Assembly: GCA_012934845.2 (NCBI GenBank)
Contig: WNNJ02001986.1
Coordinates: forward strand, 62,001-126,000
DNA: 64,000 nt
Direction of reading: 5' to 3'
From: Pomphorhynchus laevis
Taxonomy: Eukaryota > Acanthocephala > Palaeacanthocephala > Echinorhynchida > Pomphorhynchidae
The notes under the pieces were generated by a model. The model was not told the DNA's origin. It saw only the letters and a program-made list of their open reading frames with translations, and did no database searches. Shown one piece after another: positions 1 to 64,000 of this stretch. A program made the position numbers and the translations under genes. How positions within the stretch are numbered: the stretch's first letter is position 1; the number at the start of each line of letters is the position of its first letter.

Positions 1-597
1 AAAATAAAGTTAATTCTAAGTTTATATAATTTGTAAAAAGTCTTATAATTATTTATTATTTATCTTTATTTTTATTTATATAAATTCTTTTTAAGCTCAA
101 ATGTTCATTCGCCTAGAACAATATTATGTTGATGTAATATAAAATGAATATAAATATAAAATATTATATTATTTTAAAATATTATTTTATAAATAAAAAT
201 ATAATTACATATGTGAATATAAATGAATATTGTTCGGAATGTTGATAATTTCAATTTGAAATTTTTTAAATAGTTGACCCATGGATGAATCAGAAAATCT
301 GGCCATCATCAGAAAATTGGAAGATGCTAACAGAGGTTAGCGAAATGTCAAATAAAATTTTTCCATTTTTTGATCTTTTTTAATTTTGTTTTTATTCTAT
401 CATATGGCGATAGCAAAATATCACATGCTGATTGCATTACTATCGCAAAGTATTATGTTTTATAGATATATTCACTTGCTGCTCAGTCGGGAAAAGTGAA
501 AGACAATTATTCGTATTTTGACTATGCACAGTATAGCCCTTGCCAAATTTTAATCCAATTCAAGAATTTAAAAAATAACTTAAACCAATTTTTATAC

Positions 598-57345
<56,748 letters not shown>

Positions 57346-58084
57346 TTTTCTATATACAAATTTATAATTGTATCTCAATTATAGTAGCGATTTAAGTTTG
57401 AATGAAACTATTATGTGATAAAATAATTATTTATGTAATTATTTACTACGAAAATGGTTGAGTTTGTGATAATTAAAAAGCTTTTAACTGGCTATCTCAC
57501 TTGCTTAACCTTGTGTATTTTATAAAAACGATTTATACCATATAAAATGATAATTTAAATTCTAACTTATAAATTCTTTTATTTATTTGTAATTGATTTA
57601 CTAAATTACAATTTTTACTCTCTTTAAGGAAATGTTGATTATTTTAATATTATATATTAATTATATATAGAAATCATATTTATTATTTTAAAGAATTGAC
57701 TTATTATCTTGAATTTCCTCTAAGTGAAAATGTATAATAAATATGTACAAGGTGTTAGTTAAAAAAAGTGTAGAAATTATGTATAAATGTTTTATGACAA
57801 ATATATCCAACGAGGTTGAATGCACGTTGGTATACGATAGAATTCATTCGACAATTAAGATAATTGATTTTAAACGTGCGAGTGTAGAAGATTTGGTTTT
57901 ATAAATAACTGGTGTTACATTGAAATGGGATACTCTAAAGTTTTAAAAAGCAGACTGCTTAAAATTAGTACAAAAACAAAAACCCGGTTAACTGATTTGA
58001 TTCTTTTACTAAATATACGTATTCTTTACAACTAATGGTGACGTAAATACGAAAGAATTAACTTTACTTTTTAAGTATTACAAC

Positions 58085-58560
58085 GAACAGGAAAGTTTAA
58101 ACCTGCATTCTTTGTTACAACCTTCGTCGGGAAGCTTTACCCGGAATGCGTCTACCACAGCTTTATCGATCCAATGAGGCGTTTTGAGCTTAGTCTACTA
58201 ATCACTGCATGTTGGTCTCATCAGTGTGGCCATGTATTACACAACTTCGACAGTACTTGATCCTCAGTAAACCTCTAAAGGAAATCGCAAAGCGCACGCT
58301 TCTCCACCGGTTACCAGCCTTACATCTGGTCACCCGAGTTCATCTGCTTAGTGAATTCCTTTTAGAGTTTTACTAAGGATCAAGTACTGTTGAAGTTGTG
58401 TAACTACAGGGCCACATTGATGAGTTTACCTTGTAGTGATGAGCAGATATAGTTCAGGTCATTACGCCCTTTATTGGGGGATAGCCGTCTGTCGAAGGCG
58501 CATTCCGGGTTAAACTTCATGACGAAAGTTGTAAACACGCATGTAGTTTAAAATTTCATG
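58085..58560. repeat. Fold-back element
   Basis: The two halves are inverted copies: TTGTTACAACCTTCGTCGGG with ACCCGGAATGCG (58108 onward) against CGCATTCCGGGT (58498 onward), and ACACAACTTCGACAGTACTT (58235) against AAGTACTGTTGAAGTTGTGT (58384). A further copy of one arm lies at 58571-58652. Direct copies of CTGATTTGATTCTTTTACTA flank the structure (about 57993 and 58786). Confidence 0.8.
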
Positions 58561-59589
58561 TGCCATTCGACATTAGTTGATCCTTAGTAAATCTCTAAAA
58601 GGAAATCGCTAAGCGCACGCTTTTTCACAAATTACCAGCCTTACATTTGATACGGTTAGCGTAAGCAGTGAATTCACAGGACAGCACGTGTGCTATCGCT
58701 CCTTCCTTCAACAGCTTATAATAACGTTATTTTTGAAGTGTTATGTTTCAACGGGATACTCTAAAAAGCAGCTTTAAGTTTGTATAACTGATTTGATTCT
58801 TTTACTAAATATACGTCAATGACTTGTAAAAAAGACTATTTAATCTTCTAACCGCATTAAAATTCATTATACTTGCAATTGTAGTTAGATATATTAATTG
58901 CGCTTTTAACAGATATATATATATAAAATAGCTCTTTTTAGTGTATGAAAGAGCTATTCAGAAACTTTAAGATTTCAAATACCTTTTCAGCTTGAAATTT
59001 ATTTTCAAGAAATAGTTTGAGAAACTAAATAATTCATGATTATCAGTATCACTATTTTTATATCATATCTTTCATACTTATCAATGTGACATCGATAGTA
59101 AATGATAAAATAAATCTTATCATATCAAATATCTTATCACAGTTTTATCTAATCTTGAGTATTTTTTCAAAAATTCTAGATTATATTTATTAAACGAAAT
59201 TAATGAAACATAAATGATAAAACATTGGCAAAAGTCATTTCGATATCATCACATTTAAAATCTTCACGGTTTAGCTGCTGCATCAGAAGCAGCTAAACTA
59301 TCTGCATCAGAAGCATAAAAATAAACCTCATTCCATTTCAGAAATATAAAAATATCTGTTTCTTATGATGCTTTTAACTTAAACGATGATTTTGGTATTT
59401 TTGAGAAGGATCATTAAAATGCTTTTTTATTTTTATATTTTTTCTATAACAAACTAATATAAAATATCGAAATATGCACAATCCAAATATAAAAATAAAA
59501 AATATATAAAAAATAAATAAGTATTTCATTGCTCCAAAATAGAAAATTTTAAAAATATGTATCAAGATCACTTGTTTCATAGGTGATTA

Positions 59590-59860
59590 TGAAAGTAATC
59601 ACTTATTTCATTAGTGATTACGTTGGCATTTATTTCATAAATGCCAACGCCCCTTCACAGCTCATCTTATCTACATTATTTAGTAAATCCACAACTTCTA
59701 TTTCGCTTCGCAGTCATTCTACAAAATCAAGATTATATGTTCCTCGTCATTTTTCGATCATCCTTTATTGAAAGGCCTAAATTGTTGAACAATCTTCCCT
59801 CAAATGTTACTGCATCATCTTCATATGTACAATTAAAAAATGTTTATTTACATTTCTACG
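59590..59860 (+). mobile_element. 3' tail of a LINE
   Basis: SRLYVPRHFS in one frame and ERPKLLNNLPSNVTASSSYV then QLKNVYLHFYGI in the next, the RT-LINE C-terminal pattern (P.LWN.LP..V....S...FK). A short, frame-shifted remnant. Confidence 0.5.
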
Positions 59861-59899
59861 GAATCCTAATACAAGCCCACATTTTAGTGGGCTTGTAAG

Positions 59900-61430
59900 T
59901 GACTGATAGTCACATATGCCACTTAAAAACTTGTATCCTTCTTAATATAATTATTATATTGTAATTCGAATAATTTCTATTACTGTTTTATCATTTAAAC
60001 AATTAATTAAAATTATTGAATATGGATAAAAACTTAAAACTATTTGAGATCAAAATAAACTATTTTTTATAAATTATATAAAAAGACAAAAACTTCAAAA
60101 GATTTATTTTACCTATAAAACTACAACTATACAATATAATTATTATATTGTAAATCTAATATTTTCTATTACTATTTTATCATTCAAAGAATTATTAAAA
60201 ATAATTGAATATGTCAGAAAACTCAAAATTATTTAAGATTAAAAATTATTCAAACAATTATTAAAAATAATTGAATATGGAAGAAAACTCAAAACTATTT
60301 GAGATCAAAATAAACTATTTTTTTATAAATTTTATAAAAAGACACAAACTTTATCAAAAGAATTATAAAAACCATAAAAAACTATACAAATACATAATTG
60401 TTATATTATAATTAGAATAATTTCTATTACTGTTTTATTGTTTAAACAATTAATTAAAATAATTGAATCAAAATTAGTTATTCTAAATTTTCATTTGTGC
60501 ATTTAAAATTCCTTGCCATTTGAATCCCCACAAATGTCATCGTTACATAATTCTAAAATTTAAAATGAAGTAAAAAGATATTGAAAAATGCTTACTTCAT
60601 TTTCTAAATAAAAATATTATAATATTAAATTTTTACAATTGGTTGCTACTATCCACGTAATCATCAATTAAATTGCAAAATAATTAATTTTATTGATTAT
60701 TTTTTATTAACTTTACATTCCGAGTGACATATTATTACCAAATTATTACTAAATTATAAAGAAAAATGTTGTTACACAAAAGTCACACAAAAACTATCTA
60801 GAGCCATATAACTACATTAAAATTTAATTGACGAGAAAAATTAGCGTCGTCATTAAAATTTATCAAAATTCGTATGTAGCTTTAAAGTTACTAAATAGCT
60901 TGAAATACCTTTAAATATTTACTGCAAAAGAATATTTAAAAGTAAATTTTAAAAATTTACTTTCTAAGATTAAATTTACTTGTAAAAAATAAATTTATTT
61001 TTTAATAGTGAGTTAGAGTTTCAATAACTTTTAATTAATTTGATATTTTAATTTAAAAATAAATTTATTAGAATACGAATCTTATCCCATACGAATATTA
61101 TCATTTTGATAGATATCATAACATATTATTATATCAATACGAATCTTTTACTGGATACATTCCTTATTCATTAAGGATCGATTTGTGTTTTCAATTGAGT
61201 ACCTCATTTCTGTTTTTATATGAACACCTTATATTTTTAGGGATGAAAATATGTTGAATTTCAACTACATTTCTAACTATTAAGGATAGAATTGCTTTTA
61301 CATTAATACTTTTACTGTAATGATATGCCGTCATATTTTAATAAACGCAATGGCGTTAAATATTTTTAATGTAGGAATTTAAAAAAATTTAATGCCATAA
61401 CTTTTAATTTAAAAAATTAATTATTTTATA
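59900..61430. other. AT-rich flank with internal repeats
   Basis: Imperfect copies of AATTATTATATTGTAA and of TTAAACAATTAATTAAAATT recur between 59945 and 60480. No gene seen. Confidence 0.5.
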
Positions 61431-61439
61431 CTGGAAATC

Positions 61440-61800
61440 AATTAATAGTTTTGTAGCAAATCAAATCAGCTAACTGAGTCAACGTATTTTATATTATATA
61501 TAAATTAAAAATAATACTAAAAATTAGAATTATTTCATAATAAATAATAAATAATTGTAATTAATTAATAATATAGAATTTATATAGAATTAATTAAATA
61601 ATTAATAGAATTTTAGAGAATTTAGATTTATATAAAGCAAGAATGAAAAAATGATGATAAATAAATATGTTATATAATATTATATATAATTTATATAAAG
61701 TTAAAATTAAAAATTAAAATTTAAAATAAAATTCAATGTTTATGAATCGACGAAGAAATAACATACGATGTATCAGAATAAGGTTAAAAACGAGTGTTTT
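61440..61800 (-). repeat. Family R, diverged copy
   Basis: AACTGAGTCAACGTATTTTA at one edge and TATGAATCGACGAAGAAATA, GTATCAGAATAAGGTTA at the other, matching other R copies on the minus strand. Confidence 0.5.
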
Positions 61801-61899
61801 TATAATGTGGTAAATGCACACAGATTGTGTGCTTACAAGCCCACAAAAGTAAAGTAGATTGAAAAAATAGTTACTTGTTTAGAAGCATTGAACATAGTT

Positions 61900-63850
61900 A
61901 CTTTTTGAAAAAAGAGAGTGAGGATGAAGATCGTAGATGATCAGGTAGGGTATTCCGAAGTAGAAGAGCAGCGCTATGTAGAGATCGAAGGCCGAAAGAA
62001 GCACAAGAATGCAAGTGAGTAGAAAGAGAGCGAGATAGCACTTAGAGTTGATAGATAGAGATAAGAAGGAGAATTACAATGGAGAAGGCGTTATATAAAG
62101 CAGACGAAAACAAACGCGATGTTCAATACTTAGCCATCCCAGTTTTGATAAATAGGAGGAGATATGATCGTATTTACGAAGTCGAAAGGGGATGCTCACA
62201 GCGGTGTTAATGAGGCGTTGAAGAGTTTTAAGGGATGACTTTGAAGATAAGACGAGAAGGATAATACAGTAATCAATACGTGGGAAAATAAGAGAGAATA
62301 TAAGAGATTTCCATTAACTAAAATCTAGAGAATTTCTGACGAGACGAATATCACGGAGAAGAATAGTTAAAGATCTAGTTTTATCACAATTGAAGGGATC
62401 AAGATGCAGATTATTGTCGAAGTGAACAGCTAAAAATACTAGTTTATCTACAACAGGAATAATTGTGGTCTGAAGATACAGCGAAGGAGGAGATACAGAA
62501 ACGGAGGAGGGTGAGATTCATAACACTTTCGACGAGGATATATAAAGTTGGCTTAGGAAATGAGGAGGCGCGTTAGAATAAAGAAGTATATTATCAGCGT
62601 ACTGCATTAGTCTGAAGCAGAATTTATTAGTTATAAGAGATAAATCTCCAAGAAGAAGCGTAAAGAGAATAGGGCCAAATACTGACCCTTGATGTACATC
62701 ACAAGAGATAGAAGATAACGGAGAGCACATTGTATTAGAATAAACGTAAAATGATCGATCGGAGAGATACGAAGTGAACCAAGCCTAGGTATATGGAGAG
62801 AAACCATAATGATAGCGAAGACAAGAAAAAAGGATTTTGTGATAGACAATGTTGAATGCAAATGAAAGATCGAGCTAAATATTACCACAATGCAAAGTCT
62901 TTTGTTACGAGTTGAGAGCATATCAGAAAATACTTTATGACATGCTAGTTCGGTGGAATGATTGGAGCGGAAAGCAGATTGAAAATAAGCGTAGAGCTGC
63001 GATGAATATAATAACTTGTTGATATAATATAAGAGAAGATGTTCAAGAATTTTAGATAAGGTTGGTAGAATTGATATTGGGCGATAAGATGAAAGAGAGT
63101 TGTGCAGAGGGGGCTTTTTAAGTAGGGGACGAACAATGATTGCTTTCCAAAGAACAGGAAATATTCCATTCCGGATTGACGAGTTAAAGAGGCTGGTAAG
63201 GAAATGTGTGAAGTCTGTTGACAACAATTTGAGAATTCGAGTTGGGATTGGATCGGCAGGATATGACTTACAGATTGACGAAATAAGAAGGCAAGATAAC
63301 TCATCTTCAGATACTGCAAGTAAGTAAAATAGCTTAGGGATACGAATAGACGGGATCCAAGAAGTTTGTGGAAAGACTCTGATCGAATCGATTAGAGAAA
63401 TAGTTTTTGAAATAAGGTAATTGGATAATTGAGAAGGATCAGGAGTGGATTGGATAACGACGAAGAGCAAAGAATTGGTTACGATAAACGGAGGAATCAA
63501 GTGTTGAAGATAGTGTGAGATAACGATGAAACGTTTTGAAAGAACGACGCAGGCGTTTTGAAGTCACATACTTAGAGTCGAACCTCGTTGCAAGATATTG
63601 ACGTGATTGAGCAAAAGTTTTAGGAGGAAGGATATCATCGAGTATAGAACAAAATACATTGTTAAAGAGAGTGCATAAGTAATTGGGAGATTGGGATATA
63701 TAAGAAGGATATATTAACGGAGAGTGGTTAATATGAGAGCGAAGAAGGGAAAAGTCGAGGAATTTCCAAGAACGACACGAGATAACTTTTGCAGGAACAT
63801 TGGTTTTTTGTTGATTCATATACTGAATCAACATTGTTACTAATAAAGTG
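61900..63850 (-). mobile_element. Decayed CR1/Jockey-like LINE (RT part)
   Basis: Read right to left. A pre-RT region starts near 63834. Then come WKAIIVRPLLKKP, SYRPISILPTLSKILEHLL and SQLYAYFQSAFRSNHSTELA (63440-62950), SSISCDVHQGSVFGPILFTL and RLMQYADNILLYS (62720-62600; catalytic box YADN where YADD is usual), and a tail KLVFLAVHFDNNLHLD, GWLSIEHRVCFRLLYN, LRNTLPDHLRSSSSLSFFKK ending near 61905. At least three frame changes and several stops. The 5' endonuclease region is not in the window or is lost. Confidence 0.85.
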
Positions 63851-64000
63851 AATATTTAAGACTACCAATTTCCAGAAAGACTTGGGAAGCAGCGGAGTAG
63901 AATCAATTGAAGGATACGCCGGATTTTTTACTGGAAGAATTGCTACATGATTTACTGAAGGATTTACTTGAAAATTTCTGTTTTACTAAAGGATTTACTG

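Noticed and set aside
283-337. MDESENLAIIRKLEDANR followed by gttagc as a plus-strand first exon.
   Set aside because: One short frame with a weak donor and no second exon; not supportable.

Overview
The window is AT-rich animal DNA, most likely from an arthropod. One host gene on the minus strand fills most of it, and retroelements have stretched that gene's introns. I recognise the gene as CC2D2A, a coiled-coil/C2/transglutaminase-like protein of the ciliary transition zone. About 27 exons can be read between roughly 57.3 kb (likely start) and 0.6 kb. The last stretch of the protein lies beyond the left edge. Most exon junctions agree in phase and carry GT/AG ends, and the small introns are only about 39-64 bp. 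All homology statements come from memory of protein families; nothing was searched.

Layout from left to right: 0.6-2.55 kb, CC2D2A 3' exons. 2.55-12.68 kb, one large intron holding a three-copy repeat with a SINE inside it, a young nested cluster of Penelope-like elements (3.86-10.69 kb) bounded by two (TA)n tracts, and a second, older Penelope-like fragment (11.5-12.03 kb). 12.68-24.87 kb, more exons, with a decayed APE-type LINE (17.65-20.07 kb) between them. 24.87-35.94 kb, a second large intron with a plus-strand reverse transcriptase element (26.6-29.6 kb), an unrecognised acidic ORF (30.1-30.65 kb), a minus-strand relative of the same element class (31.3-33.7 kb), and a tandem array of about 310-bp units that each encode a hammerhead ribozyme (34.43-35.19 kb). 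35.9-48.4 kb, exons interleaved with ruined Penelope-like RT fragments, a 600-bp hAT-type transposon with an 8-bp target duplication, and an antisense protein-disulfide-isomerase-like fragment. 51.6-57.3 kb, 5' exons surrounding a Penelope-like element in which the GIY-YIG domain lies upstream of the RT. 57.4-64 kb is 5' flank with a fold-back element and a CR1/Jockey-like LINE.

The most interesting object is the array at 34.43-35.19 kb. On the minus strand each unit folds as a type III hammerhead: helix III of 6 bp, a GUC cleavage triplet, helix I of 6 bp, CUGAUGA, a 5-bp helix II, then GAA. The array stops 3 bp from the predicted cleavage position and then folds back on itself in a 17-bp perfect hairpin. 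This is what a retrozyme would leave: a small non-autonomous retroelement copied from self-cleaved or circular RNA. The Penelope-like cluster in the same gene shows the same kind of snap-back joint, so such elements are the natural candidate for the helper reverse transcriptase. That link is inference.
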